Positions 1-12,443 of a stretch of DNA of 64,000 nucleotides are shown here, in pieces; within the stretch, counting starts at the first letter, position 1; each line of letters starts with the position of its first letter. The DNA is from Gigaspora margarita. Its lineage: Eukaryota; Glomeromycota; Glomeromycetes; Diversisporales; Gigasporaceae. Under the pieces are notes generated by a model. The model made no database searches. It was not told the DNA's origin and saw only the letters and a program-made list of their open reading frames with translations. The stretch spans positions 400,771-464,770 of the forward strand of contig WTPW01000196.1 of assembly GCA_009809945.1 (NCBI GenBank), given 5' to 3'. The translations under genes and the position numbers were made by a program.

Positions 1-49
1 AGATTATCACAATTTTTATGAACAGTATTAATGCACAATTTTTATACAG

Positions 50-594
50 AGGATAAGTATAATCTTAAAATATAATGAACTTGACGAATCAGCACGTAAC
101 CAAGTTTGGCGTACTTTCTTAGATCGTGCTGATGGTAAAGATAAATGTCAAGTTGATATTGATAAATTAAAACAGCGACAATTGAATGGTAGAGAAATCA
201 AAACTGCTGTTCGAATGGCAAAGGTATTGATCATAATTACACTATTATAGATATCCTAGCATTTACAAAATTTTAAAAACTTGCTGGTTAGGATTTGATC
301 ATTTCCAGAAGAAATAATTTTAATTAAGATTAAATTAAATGATGATTAAATTGCTAACCTTTTTTTAATGCTGTTATTTTCTTAAGCTTAAAGTGTTATA
401 AAAAAAATAGTCATCAGCAATTTTTCTGCCATAACTAGGATATCTTATATTTTATTTTATTCACGTCTGATACTTATGAATTGCATTAACAAATATTTAA
501 TTTCTAGGCTCTTGCTACAAAATCTGATCCTAATGCTGTAATCACTACATCACATTTAGAAAAAATCTTGGATATTTCTGTAAAAAATCTTTGA
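50..594 (+). CDS. AAA-family ATPase, C-terminal two exons (partial)
   Basis: The last two exons of a gene that begins left of the window. Exon A is 50-223, preceded by a TATACAG acceptor; the intron is 224-507 (GT...TTTCTAG); exon B is 508-594 and ends in TGA. The joined frame has no stops and gives 86 residues. It reads RISIILKYNELDESARNQVW, then a helix ending in LNGREIKTAVRMAK, then a short tail with HLEKILDISVKNL. In fungal AAA ATPases this is the last strand of the ATPase core followed by the helical lid; the pattern LNGR-(E/Q)-IK-x-(A/V)-VR is typical of that lid. The Walker A and B motifs would lie upstream and are not in view, so activity and cellular role cannot be judged. Family assignment is by motif recognition and is fairly secure; the specific function is unknown. 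Confidence 0.75.
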
Positions 595-1305
595 ACATTC
601 TGAAATGTTAATTCATAAAGGCTAGCAGTTAAGAATTATTAAATTCGATTGGTCACTGTCATTTAAATTAATTAACCTTTAAATAGAAAATTTAAAAGTG
701 TTTTTTGGAATGACTTTCCTCCAACAACGTATAGAAAATTTTCTACTATAACAAGTATTCAGTTTTATGAGTTTTTATATTTTAAGTTGAATTATTATGT
801 TAATAGCAATTATTGCGTAAATGTTTTTTTTTTTTAAAATAGTTGTTATATGAGTTATACATATTTTTTGTAAAATAAAATTTTTAAGCACGTCGAGAAG
901 TTTGATTGAGAAAGTTGTTATTTACATTTTTTTATATCTATAATAATAATAACTATGCCTAAAAATCCAAATTCAGATAACTGGTTGGTATAAATATATT
1001 TATCGAACTTTCCAATTTTACGCATTCATGTACCGTATAAGTTTAAACACTTATACATATAATAATGCGAAAGTCTCTTACAATTATTAATTTTATTTAG
1101 TTTATTTCACACTTTTACGGTTTTTTTCGATTTTTTTTTAATTCAATGCAAATAATTATGAACTTGATCATTTTATAAAGATTGTTTACAGTAATGTAAT
1201 ATTCGCGTAATATTTACGAACTCGAATAAAAGTTTCCATTAGTAAATGATCTATATTCACGCAATTTATATAAATTAAAATGATTAAACCAATTTTGTGT
1301 TATAC
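595..1305. other. AT-rich intergenic sequence
   Basis: The 3' flank of the ATPase gene. A possible AATAAA polyadenylation signal lies at about 874-879. I see no gene or clear repeat in the rest. Confidence 0.5.
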
Positions 1306-1415
1306 GTCAATGGAAATACTATATTATACCTAATATTACTGTCAATGGAAATACTATATTATACCTAATATTACTGTCAATGGAAATACTATACAGTATT
1401 ATTCCTAATATTACT
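1306..1415. repeat. Tandem repeat, 35 bp unit, three copies
   Basis: A 35 bp unit starting GTCAATGGAAATACTATATT is repeated at 1306-1340, 1341-1375 and 1376-1415. The first two copies are identical; the third carries a small insertion (ACAG) and a substitution. No coding content. Confidence 0.9.
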
Positions 1416-2730
1416 GATTAATTTAAATATAATATAAAATGTTGTTTTTAAGTTTCAGTTATTACCTTTTTTGCAGTTTTTTTTTACTTTATCATGCTAA
1501 TTCGGTATAGATGTTTTAAAAATTATCCATCTCAAATGATTTTTGATTTTCCGGTTTATTGAATAATCGCAACCTTTGTTTGTTACCTCTTCATTATGTT
1601 GGCTACTTGAATAATTGTTTCCACCTATTTTTCGGTTTATTTATTTATTTCATTATATTAACAATTGTCCAACCTTGTTAGTTCCACCACGTTAGTTTCA
1701 CATCTTTTGCTAGTCTTATCTGGTTAATCATTTCAACAGTGACGAAACTAAATTTTGGCATATTTAGTATATTTGGAATTTCAGCATACTATATTAAAAA
1801 ACATCAGTAACACTATAGGAATAGTATACTTGATGAGTCAAAATTATTTATTCACTATTCTGCAATGTCTTTTTGATTTTTAAACGCAAGGAAAGTATGG
1901 ATGTTATTTTTGAAATATAAAATAATACAGAATATAAGAATATAAAATTGCGTAATGAACAATAGAACAACGCAACTCAGCTGAAGCTTGATTAATATAT
2001 ACTACAAAGATTATGGAGTACATATTGGCGGATCAGTGAAATTGATGTATTTGATGCCAAATCAATTTCTAATACAGTATAGTGATTGCATAAAAAGTTT
2101 CATTAAAATTTTTTACATTAGAATTGACAGTAACTACCTGCAAATGACCAGTTGATAATTGTCGAAATTTACATTAGTAAAAATATTACTAATTAAAAAT
2201 AAATATATATTAAATTATTAAAGCAATATCATGGAGACTCGATTTATTTAATAGTGATTTCAAATGATTCTATTAATGCAAAAATCTAGTGAGTAATTTT
2301 TAGTAGTTGGACTCGTGCTAAACTCGCAAAAAATGCGAATTTTACTGATTTGAATTATTGTTTTGTGTTTTAAAAGTTAAGTTACTATTTACAAAGCGAA
2401 TATATTCCATATTCCGGTAGGCAAAGGAAGTTTTTTTTCACGCATCTTATTAACATGTAATATATTTGACTCGTGAGTTAAAATTACACGGTTCAAATCA
2501 TGACAAATTCGAGTTATTCGAGCAAAAAATTGACGAGTCCAATCACTAGTAATCTAAGCATGCCTCAAAATATCCAATGTACTTGAAATATTCTAGAGTT
2601 TAGAGATTCACCACTTTTTTTTCGTCAAGAAGCAATAGGAAATCATTTAAAATTTATCAAGGAATATTCCTGCGATCTTTAACGGAGAGTGAGTCCCGAT
2701 TTTTTGTTACTATTTAATCTTTAGTCAAAT
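1416..2730. other. AT-rich intergenic sequence, nothing recognised
   Basis: No open frame of note, no RNA gene and no clear inverted repeat seen. Confidence 0.5.
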
Positions 2731-2732
2731 TA

Positions 2733-2901
2733 CAGTGCTTTTCAAATTACTGTGATCAGGGAAATCAGATATCTAGAAAAAATGCCAATCTGTGATTGGT
2801 TAGAAATAATTTTTAACAAATCATATATTGGCATTTTTTCTAGGTTTCTGATTTGCGTGTGATGCACGTGTATGCTGATCACAATAATTTGAAAAGCACT
2901 G
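2733..2901. mobile_element. Tc1/mariner-type MITE (169 bp, TA target duplication)
   Basis: Terminal inverted repeats begin CAGTGCTTTTCAAATTA on the left; the reverse complement of the right end begins CAGTGCTTTTCAAATTATTG. A second paired block (AGAAAAAATGCCAAT against ATTGGCATTTTTTCT) lies inside. The element is flanked by TA on both sides (2731-2732 and 2902-2903). TA duplication and a CAGTG terminus are typical of Tc1/mariner non-autonomous elements. Confidence 0.85.
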
Positions 2902-2903
2902 TA

Positions 2904-4930
2904 ATGCAATAATAAGGGAATGCTAACAAGATTTAAACATAAACAGCGTCAATAGGCTACTACTTATTGTGAAAAAAAGAAATGAATTCCTCCATTGTGT
3001 CCATTACCAATGTTGTTTTCAAGTAGTTACAATATATGAGAAGCCGCTAGTATGCTAATTTTTCTTAAAGAATAAAATACTTTTTAAAAAAACGTAGCCC
3101 TAAAACTTGCTAAACAACTCTTCTTATTTTTATTGTGTGTTATTTTTGTAATTAGGAAATGTGCTTTAAACTGTATAAATAATGTAAATTTAAATTGAAC
3201 ATTACAGCCAATCACACAAGTGTATGGCTTAGTCAAGAAAGAAATAGTGTGCGTTCTTAAAATCTAATTTCCAATTGGTCAACATGATCCAAATTTCACT
3301 TATTGCCCATTCGTCGCAACGAAGAAACTTAACGCTATTGTCACAAATCGTGATTTGTGACATTATAAGCTTCAAATTTTCTTTTCTATTATTCCTTTAA
3401 TTAGATCCATTTTTATTCAAATCATTGTAAAAATCCGAGATGAAACTTGTATCTACTTGTTGGTTAACATATTATCGTCCCTATTACTCAATTTGTACAG
3501 TACTGTACATTCAACGTATACGTGTTATAGGGTAGGGGTAAAATTCCAATGACAATGGAATCGAATGTTCGGGATAACACATCAACTTGTTGGGCTTAAA
3601 ATTTAATGAATTCATTGCATGTTAACCGTGTTGGATAACACATCAATGTGTTAGGTAGCACGTCAAACGTGTAGTATAGTAAATTTAAATTTATATAAGT
3701 GCAAATCTTCCAATGTAGAAAAAAGAAGTGCCCCGATTTTCCTAATAAGAATAATAAAGAAAGTTTTCCTTTATTTTGCTCTGTAATAATAAAAGAAGTA
3801 AGAACAAGCCTTAACAAACCTTGTATACTATTTTAGCCTCCTGCACACTTTTAGATGCGTTGATTTAACGTAAATAATACTTTTTTTATATTTTTTTTTA
3901 GAGTTGATGTATACAGTATCACAACGCACATTAGCATTGATTTTTGACAAAATATACTTATTAGGATTGCAAATTTCAGGATGTTCGCAAACATTATTTT
4001 ATAGCTATACAATAATTAAATATCTTGTCAATCAATCTTAGACCCAATTAAATAAAAAAAAAAGGGAAACTGCTATTATTTTTGAAGTTTATAATACGTA
4101 TGTAAAAAATTACACGTATAACAAATATACCCATAAATAATCTTTGTTTTAATATGTTCTTCAAAAAAATACTATATTTCTCTTTCTTTACTTTCACATA
4201 ACAACACATATCTATGTGTTGTTTTGCGCACTGGTGCGATATTTCGTGACGCATGCGTTTGATAATTTCGAATCACTTCTGAACCGAGAATATATAGTAA
4301 TAGCTATATATAACAACCCAATTAGATTCAAATGCGATTTAACAAAAATATTATATATAACGGCATGTTATCTTGAGACACGCGTAGGTGTTGAGCCAAA
4401 CAGTTTCCAAGAATAGAATTTTTAAAGTACCGTCTATCGCTATGTGCATTATTACTTTATATATATGGTATTACTCTTCCTTATTTATTTAAGTTCATGC
4501 ACGAAACTAAATCTCCCATATGATTTCCTTATATACTATTTATTTTTTGCATCTCCCAAAATAAGTACGTTGTGAAGGGCTCCACGCCAAGTTTTTTTCT
4601 CTTATTGTTTATCTAGAATAATTTTCCTGCTGGTTATATCATATGATCGTATGATTTCTCCTATTATCGTAATAAAATCGCTTATTGAACTTACCTTGTA
4701 CCCGTGGAATATTCGTTATTCCAAGTAAAAGTCGTGTCGTTAAGTTGACTTCGTGATCCGCGTTTTGAGCCCAGTTTAGTTTATAACCTAGTTAGAGAAA
4801 GAAAGATCGGATCAATCACCTCTTAAATAAAACCATCAATCGATTAAAACCCTTTGATTACCTGATTTATCAAACAATCAATCTCTGGCATTGTTCAATT
4901 AATCACCCGCATCAACCATTTCGCCCTTGA
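2904..4930. other. AT-rich intergenic sequence
   Basis: Contains several open frames of 66-73 codons (3596-3817 minus, 4048-4254 minus, 4216-4416 plus). They overlap each other or resemble no family, so I do not call them genes. A perfect 22 bp palindrome (GTCACAAATCG and its complement) lies at about 3340-3361. Around 3570-3680 three short degenerate palindromes of the form AACACATCAA...TGTGTT occur in series. Confidence 0.4.
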
Positions 4931-4936
4931 TCACGT

Positions 4937-5970
4937 GTGATCGTTAATAATATCTGTTATTAATAAAATTATTAAAAATATTATATTATTTGAAATTTTA
5001 CTAATTGTGCATAACCTCTTATACTAAGTAAACTTGTTTAGTACCAAACAATACATCAAATCAGTATATTTAATTTTAATTATCTTAAGATTTGAAGCAA
5101 AAATACTTGATTCAAAATTTTTGATAAAAATTTTCAAAATTAAGCATCTTTTTATCAAATTAAAATAAAATATACTGATTTAATGTATTTTTCAGTGCTG
5201 AACAAGTTTATTTAGTGCAAGAAATTATGATCAGTTAGTAAAATCTCAAGTAATTTAATATTTTTAATAATTTATTAATAAAATTATACAAATTCCTATG
5301 ATTTTCTTATTTTACTAATTGGTATTAACCTTTTGTTCTAAGTAAACTTGTTTAGCACCAAAAAATACACCATTTTAGTATATATATTTTATTTTTTTTT
5401 TAAAAATTTGAGGCAAAGATGCTTAATTTTGAATTTTTGATAAAATTTCCAAAATCAAGCGTCTTTTTTTCAAATTTTAAATAAAATAAGATAAAATAAG
5501 CTGATTTGATATATTTTTTAATGCTGAACAAGTTTACTTAGTACAAAAAGTTATGATCAATTAGTAAAATATCAAGTATAATAGTATTTTATAATTTTTA
5601 ATAAAATTATACAAAATACTATTTTTCTATCAATTTTACAATTGATTCTGACTTTTTGCTCTAAGTAAACTGTTTAGTACCAAAAAATAAATTATTCTGA
5701 TATATTATTTATAAAGATTGAAACAAAGATATTTAATTTTGAATTTTTGATAAAAATTTTCGAAATTAAGCATTATTTCTTCAAATTTTAAGAAAATTAA
5801 GATAAAATATACCAATCTGATAAAATTTTTGTTTTGAACAAGATTACTTAGTGGAAGAAGTTATAATTAATTAGTAAAATTGCATGTAATATAACAGTTT
5901 TAATATTTTTACTAATTGATTCTTACTTTTTACTCTAAGTAAACTTGTTCAGCATCCAAATATACACATA
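4937..5970. repeat. Array of foldback units (AAGTAAACTTGTTTAGCAC family)
   Basis: A block reading TTTTACTAATTGATTCTAAC followed by AAGTAAACTTGTTTAGCACC recurs in alternating orientation about every 200-300 bp (near 4990, 5200, 5320, 5530, 5640, 5840 and 5920). Pairs face each other around inner palindromes such as TTGATAAAAATTTTCAAAAT. The result is at least three foldback units in series. The same family borders the assembly gap at 34338-34772. No protein coding. Confidence 0.8.
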
Positions 5971-6512
5971 TGATATTCTAATATTTTGATATTACAGACC
6001 AATAATAAATTTTAACTATGCTATATATAATATGCATATATGTATACATGTTATGCAGCATATTATGTGCATGCATAGTAAACAAAAATATTATTTTACC
6101 CATCTCTAGGTTGGAATAATGTGTGTTGTAGCAATGTAAATACTATAAGTATGATGTCTTTTGTCTTCTCAGAAAGTCAAGCTTTGGAGTTGAGCTTTTT
6201 AGCTCTAGAAAGGGAAGAGCTTCGTTATAACCTTCAAAATTAGAGCAAAGTATTAGCTCTAGTAGTCTTCCAATATATACTTAAATTGAATAAACTGTTA
6301 TTATTATAAACTGATAACCTCTCAATAAGTAAAATTATAGTAAAGTCCAAATCTTGTGATCATAGAATATTTTAAACAAAGTTTACAATTGAAATTAAAT
6401 ATTCTAAATAAAATAATTTTACTAAAAATTTTTAAAAAAAGATGCTAAATTAAATTTCAACAGTTAAAATTTATTAAAATGCAAAAATTAATTATATGCA
6501 AAAATTATATTG
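5971..6512. other. AT-rich intergenic sequence, nothing recognised
   Basis: Low-complexity A/T sequence with scattered ACAGTTAAAATT motifs; no gene seen. Confidence 0.4.
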
Positions 6513-6526
6513 ACAGTTAAAATTAA

Positions 6527-7162
6527 ATTTTTTTTTGCCCTTTGTTCTTACTCCCAATGATATACAACCACCAATTGTCAGCCCAAATGTTTTTACGTTA
6601 ATGGAGCGCAGTTACTGAGGCTTCCACTTGTGGTCAGGCCGTATCCGAACCAACTCTGTGGTAAGGGCATATTCCTTAGACCACTACCACTAACCATCCA
6701 ACCCAACAAATTGTATATACTATATAGTGTTCCGTTTAAGGCGCATTTGATCGCTGGATCACACAGCCAGCCCTAGCAGGTCCAAGTTCAGATGGGGTAC
6801 GTCCGTCAATTGACATCCTGGGTCTCTGTTTCCTGCGATGTTTCAGTTTTGCCTATATCCATCTAGCCCAGTCCTTGCTTTGCCGCTTATATGTAAGAAG
6901 TAGCACTGACGTCTTCGACTCCCATGTGGAGCCCTAACCACATTACGGTTTTGACTCCACAGGTCCTTTCGTCACCAGGCCAGACTATTATAAGATGTAG
7001 CTAAACTGTCCAAATATGGTCCTAGCATCCTAATTCAAGTCATCCTTCACATGATCGTGTGTAGTTAATTTTTTGCTGTTCATAGGACTTGAACTAGCAA
7101 CCTTCTACTTGAAACGGTTAATGTCCTGAGAGCACAACCACTATGCTATTGACCCGCAGGAC
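6527..7162 (-). mobile_element. SINE-like retroposon with tRNA-derived head
   Basis: A GC-richer island flanked by 14 bp direct repeats ACAGTTAAAATTAA (6513-6526 and 7163-7176), as expected for target duplications of a retroposon. On the minus strand its 5' end (near 7160) carries a pol III A-box-like TAGCATAGTGG and a B-box-like AGTTCAAGTCC, spaced as in a tRNA with a long variable arm. The 3' end (near 6530) is a run of A. A second tRNA-like stretch on the same strand, around 6610-6710, has TTAGTGGTAGTGG and GGTTCGGATAC, so the body may be dimeric. At about 636 bp it is long for a SINE. The alternative of a tRNA pseudogene next to an unrelated island is less likely because the flanking repeats bracket the whole unit. 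Confidence 0.65.
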
Positions 7163-7176
7163 ACAGTTAAAATTAA

Positions 7177-9355
7177 TTAAAATATAAAATTAATTTATAT
7201 ACAAACAATAATTATATTAATAGTAAAAACATCAATATTTACAAACTATAGTATAAAAATATATGCATTGCAAACTGAACTATTAGCTATCAAATATGAA
7301 ATAGAAACCCTAATTTACATTTTTATGAGAGTATAATTTCAAACTGTGCACTTTTATTATTAATTTAAAATTCCTACACAAAGATTACATAAATCTTGTA
7401 AAAACAATAATTATTAAACACATTTTATATGCCTATAATGTAATCATATATGTTTGTATTCTCTATTTATAGTAAATGACAGGGTTTTCAGAAGAATTCT
7501 GGTTTTTTTTTGTATCTTTCACAAATTGCTATCATTATAGTGTAGCAAATATGTATAGTCACATAAGTTGCTTAGGTGATACTTCTAAATTCTGTTCTGT
7601 TAGTATAAATGCAGAAGCAGTATCTGAAATTGAGTTGCAGAAGTTGCAGGCCACAACAAATTTTAAATTTTTGCAAGTAAAACTTGATATGCAAGTGCAG
7701 AATCTGCAAATAAGTTTCTTAAATTCTACAAGTTTTCTGTATATAATTTTAAATTATGCATATCTGCAAGTAAAATATTTAATTTACTTGTAGGTTAATA
7801 CTGGATTATTATATACAGTTTAGCAGATAATACCAGGAACATAGTGTGAAGTATCGAGTATGGTTTACAGATGATGTGAACAAAGCCTAGCATCTGATTG
7901 GAAAATTGCAGCTCATGATTTTGTCATCTGGTTTCTGTATTTGTGTGCTGTATAAGAATTTCCTAGTCAGTTAATCAATTTAATGTAAGACCATATACAT
8001 ATTAGGTTTTATCTTGTTTTTTCAAGATTCTAGTTGTTGTTACTATGCCATATAAAAATTTATTATTTTATTTTATTGCTAATTTTCTTTTTTGTTATTC
8101 TATTTTTGGCTTCTACAAATATGAGGCTTTTCATTGCACTTTATTCTTTTAATACATAAATTTGTATAAAATAGACAATTGCATACAAGTATGTTCATGG
8201 GTTTGTTAATTGAATTAATCTGTTTATCATTAATATATTTTGTGATGCATGTTTAATATTGTACTAAATAATAATATTCTTATTTTTATCTGTGTTCTAG
8301 TTAATCTAGATATTTGTATTTAAAGGAAATTGTCTTGTTAAATAGATATTATGTACTTTGAAAATATGATTTCTTTATTTAGATTATTATATTTATCATA
8401 ATAGTAAATCTAATATATATTATTGATCATAAGAGGTAATTAATTTGCTAATGCCTTTGGGTTGATTGAATGTTATGTACTTGAGAATATATGTATATGC
8501 ATAAACTGGAATATAATCTAAAAATAGTAAAAGTTATAACCTATATCAGGTATGAGAATATAAAAACCTATTACCAACTATTTTGACCAGATAGATGCTT
8601 TTGCAATGTATAAAAAGGTTGCGTTAATTAATAAAGTATATTTGGCTTTCTAATTTCATATACTAGGAATGGAGTACAAAGTTTGTAGAGAATAATTTAT
8701 AGGCAAGTTAAGTGGAGTTCGCAATTCTAGGCTTCTGATTGGATGATCATTCCTTGTGATTTTGTATGCTATATGTACTAATATTTAGTGCTTTTGAATT
8801 TGTGGTAGAGATTATTATTTAAAAAATTCTATAATATTACCATATGTGTTTACAATATTGGTTTTCTTTATATGTACATTGACTTGACTATTTATCATTA
8901 TGCCTTCTTGACTTATTTGTTTATGTCTTAATATTATGCTTGTTTTTACTTATTTTACTCAGAATTCTGTTTGGATTATCAATTTATATATTGAATCACT
9001 TAAGATTTTGTTTATATGTTTGCCAACTATATAAAATTGTGCAATTTACATAATCATTTAATATTTATAATTGTTGCATGCTCAATTTATTATTTTTTTT
9101 GCAGATATCAGGTATTAACATCATTATTGCCCTCTTAAATATATTATTATTGTTCATGCATTACATAACCTTAAAATTAATAGCTTATTAATACTCTCCC
9201 TACATTGTTTTGTAAACTGACTCTTAAATTGATCGCATAATTAATCAGATCAAATTAAATAATATTCTGGCTCAGATTTTTTATTTAAAAGAATAATTGC
9301 TTTACTAATTATAAATTGCATATATTAATTTTATAAATTAATGATGTGAATTTGA
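7177..9355. other. AT-rich intergenic sequence; one doubtful ORF
   Basis: The only open frame of size is 7476-7793 (+), 105 codons. Its product is Leu/Gln-rich with hydrophobic ends and matches no family I know; composition and context suggest chance. The rest holds no recognised feature. Confidence 0.35.
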
Positions 9356-9480
9356 TACAGTAAGACCTCTTTATAGTCACACCCCATATAGTCACACCTC
9401 TATATAGGCACCCAATATTGTGTAGCAGACTTAAATATAGTAAAAAAACCTCCTTATAGTCACAAATTACCTATAATCAC
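9356..9480. mobile_element. Tigger/pogo-like terminal repeat, single end
   Basis: TA followed by CAGTAAGACCTCTTTATAGT, then TATAGTCACACC repeats. The same style of end (CAG...AGACCTC...TATAGTCAC) appears inverted at 18605-18691. No transposase frame was found beside it, so this is called a terminal fragment. Confidence 0.5.
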
Positions 9481-9925
9481 TATTACAAAAAAATTTTGAT
9501 TTTTTTATCAATTTTATTAATAAAAACCTTTTTATAGTTACCAATTTTGACTAAATATGGATTAAAAAATCTAATTGGCTGATATTCATATTCATGTTTA
9601 TTTTAAAATATTCTATTAAAATTCTTAAAGGTTTGACAGCAAATACTTTTGATACAGCGGTCCAATTTAAATAAAACAACCACCAAAATGTTCATCTCAA
9701 TGAGATGATTCTTTTTTTTTATTTTTTTTTTAAAATGCCAAAGTTGAAACTTTATTTAAGTAAAAATAATAAATTTACATTTAAAGATTTCAGAACTACA
9801 TTTGTGTTACTGTTAAACAGGCACCCATGTGATATTATACCTTCTATTTTTTATAAATGCTATAATTAATTGTTTCAAATTAATTAACTAGCTAGAATAG
9901 GATAGAGGAAACCTTAGATATCTAT
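9481..9925. other. Intergenic or element-internal sequence
   Basis: AT-rich with T runs near 9710-9732; no gene seen. It may be interior sequence of the Tigger-like element whose end is at 9356. Confidence 0.3.
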
Positions 9926-10291
9926 CTTGGCATTACTGTATACAATTTGTTAGAGAGTAACCTTGTAGAAACCATTTTTCTATAAAAGGAGAGTAATCTA
10001 TATGAGATATGTTTGATAATGATGTGGTTGTTGTATTAAGTGTATTTGGAAAAAAAATATTTCTTTTTTTTCATCTTTGATGTAATATTGCGAGCATGTT
10101 CCCATTGGTGTTGAGATATATTTCATAAAGACCAAATAGTATTTTGGAACCAATCTAAAAGATTATTTGACAAAGTAGTAAGAAATAATTTAGTTGGTTT
10201 AGCAATAAGTAGTTTAATATTTTCAAAAATATTAGAGGAAAAGATTCCAATAATATAGTAAAGAAAGGAGTTAAATTGTGGATTAGATGAA

Positions 10292-10720
10292 TTAAGTGTA
10301 AAATGAAGAAAAATTAAAAATTGTAGTTGGTGATATAGTAGTAATTTTGAGAAAGATAAGTGTATCAGTAATTATATTAGTTATAGATTGTTGAATATTA
10401 TTGTTATTGTTTGAACAGAGAAGTATATGTAAAGTGTCTTCATTATCTGAACAGCAAGAGCATTTTGATTTTGAATATAGATAAGGATAGTGAATATGAA
10501 GGTTTTCCATAGTTGGAAGATTATTTGTTAGCATTTTGATTCTAAAAGAATATTTAAAGTGATTGTGTTCAAGTGTGTTTAGGATGTCAAAACATAATGT
10601 CCAATTGGGTTCAGCTATATTTTTAAATATTTTAAGAGTAGACCAGAAGTATAGTTCTTGTATAGTATATATATTTTTGATAAAGGTTTGTATTTTTAAA
10701 GGAATAGATGATTGTTCCAT
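10292..10720 (-). pseudogene. LINE C-terminal segment with zinc knuckle
   Basis: Open frame of 142 codons forming the C-terminal part of the LINE polyprotein. It contains KMLTNNLPTMENL and then a CSCC...H...C pattern (KCSCCSDNEDTLHILLC). This zinc-binding arrangement usually follows RNase H in plant and fungal LINEs. It is in the same polarity as the RNase H segment just upstream. Translation seems to continue past the frame end toward about 10040. Confidence 0.65.
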
Positions 10721-10739
10721 AAAAAATGTATTGGTAGAT

Positions 10740-11430
10740 TTATAAAATTATGGGTAATTTTAAGTATTGGTTTGTTAGTTCCATTTTTTGCAAGTAAGTC
10801 TGCTTGGTTATGAATAGGATTAAGATGTGATTTGATTTTGTGTAGGGTAAATGAAATGTTTTTAATAGATTTAATTTGATTAATAATAAATATAATATCA
10901 CAGTTTTTGATTTGTGTAGGTTTTGAAAGATGTATTTGTTTTAGGTTTTTGATTGCAGTATTGTTGTCTAAATGGATATTTATATGAGTATTATTGGTAG
11001 TTGCAAGAAGAAGAGAAATAATTGCTTCAAGTTCAGTTCATGTTGTATCAGGATATGAAGTAGTAGCTGCATTGAATTTAATAGAAGTATTATTTTCACA
11101 AATCCAACCAATGCCAGATATAATGTTTGATGATTGTAGATTTTGTATTGAAGCATCAGTATAGAAATGAAGTTCTCGTGAAGTAAGATTTTGAATAAGT
11201 AATAAAAGGTTAGTGAGTTGATGTTGATAGGTAGCATTATTGGTTAGATGGTATATTAGTTGTATTTCTTGTATAGGAATATAAATTTGTGGTATAGATT
11301 GAGAGGAAGTTGTAGTATTAGTAAAAATAAAAATATAAATTAGAGCAAGAATTTCTTTGTAATCTATTTGAATATATGTTGGATTTTTAGATTTGTTAAT
11401 TTGATTATAGGAAAGATTAAATGAGGACAA
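10740..11430 (-). pseudogene. LINE RNase H domain, one internal stop in the core
   Basis: Reading the minus strand from 11430, all four RNase H acidic positions can be seen: Asp in FYTDASI, Glu in TELEAII, Asp in HLDNNTAI and Asp in HNQADLLAKNG. A single TGA lies just before TELEA, at about 11036. RNase H removes the RNA strand of the RNA/DNA hybrid during reverse transcription. The fold is otherwise well kept, so this part decayed recently or slowly. Overlapping frames in this stretch are shadows. Confidence 0.75.
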
Positions 11431-12267
11431 GTTATTTGAAAAATGAAGAGATATTCAGTAGTAGTTGTATGAAACCTGAATCTAAAAGATTTATATTATA
11501 TGTTGTAGTTTTTGATAAAGAAGTTTGATATGATAAGAAGAGATCATTGTTAGAGATATAGTGTATTTGTATAAGTGAAAAAGGATTAGAGGTTATTAAA
11601 GGAGAAAAAAATATGTTGTATTAATAAAGGAGTTAATTGGAGAAAGATGAAGATGAGGCCAGGTATTTATAATTGTGTTATCTCGTATAAAATAGAGCAT
11701 ATTAGAGAACCATGAAGGTTGATGACCTTTAGTAGGTTTATTAGTGCGTAGATAAATATTATTCCATAGAAAAATATATTTATTGTTTGCAGTTGTAATT
11801 TGTTAAATAAATAGTAACCGGTTATTTCTCATGCTATTAATTATAGAGGTTTGTGGATTTGATGGAAGTATATCATAGATTAGATGTATATTAGAAAAGA
11901 AATCTGGATGATAAGAATTAAGTGAAAGATTGATAATGTAATATTATTTTTGGCTAATTGTATAAGTTGAAAAATAAATATAAAGTTTTTGGTTTTATGA
12001 CTATGAGTAATAAGTAAATTTTGGGTTAAGTTAGAGAACCTTACTTTGTTAGCCATGATTTAATACGGATAATGCCAATATTTTTAAGAATTGTCTAGAG
12101 TTAAAAATACATTCGATATTAGCAGAACTTGTTTTTTGGATTAGATTGTTAAAGGTTGGTAGATTAAATGTTAAAGGATTAGTAAGAACTATATTGTTAG
12201 TGCTTTTGGCAAGGGAAAGCATTTTTTTGGTTTGAATAGTAAAAAGACAAGATAATTTGTTTTGGAG

Positions 12268-12443
12268 TAGAGGTTGGAACTGAATTTAAATATTCAAGTT
12301 TATCAAAATTCGAGTTATCATATAAAAATTTGAGTTTATCACATCAATTATTAATAATTGATGTGATAAACTTGAACTTTTATATGATAAACTCAAATTT
12401 TGACATGATAAACTTGAATATTTAAATCTGGTTCCAACCTCTA
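12268..12443. mobile_element. hAT-type foldback MITE inside the LINE
   Basis: Ends TAGAGGTTGGAAC and its complement GTTCCAACCTCTA, with near-complete pairing through the element (TATTCAAGTTTATCA against TGATAAACTTGAATA). The flanks are TTTTGGAG and GTTTGGAG, an 8 bp target duplication with one mismatch, as in hAT elements. It interrupts the reverse transcriptase region of the LINE and is therefore younger than it. Confidence 0.85.

Noticed and set aside
4048..4416. Two overlapping frames on opposite strands (68 and 66 codons)
   Set aside because: Mutually overlapping and without recognisable domains; likely chance.
7060..7162. A functional tRNA gene
   Set aside because: A- and B-box-like motifs are present but a full cloverleaf with pairing acceptor stem could not be made; flanking duplications point to a SINE head.
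7476..7793. 105-codon plus-strand frame
   Set aside because: No family resemblance, Gln/Leu-rich composition close to that expected from AT-rich DNA, no splice or promoter context.
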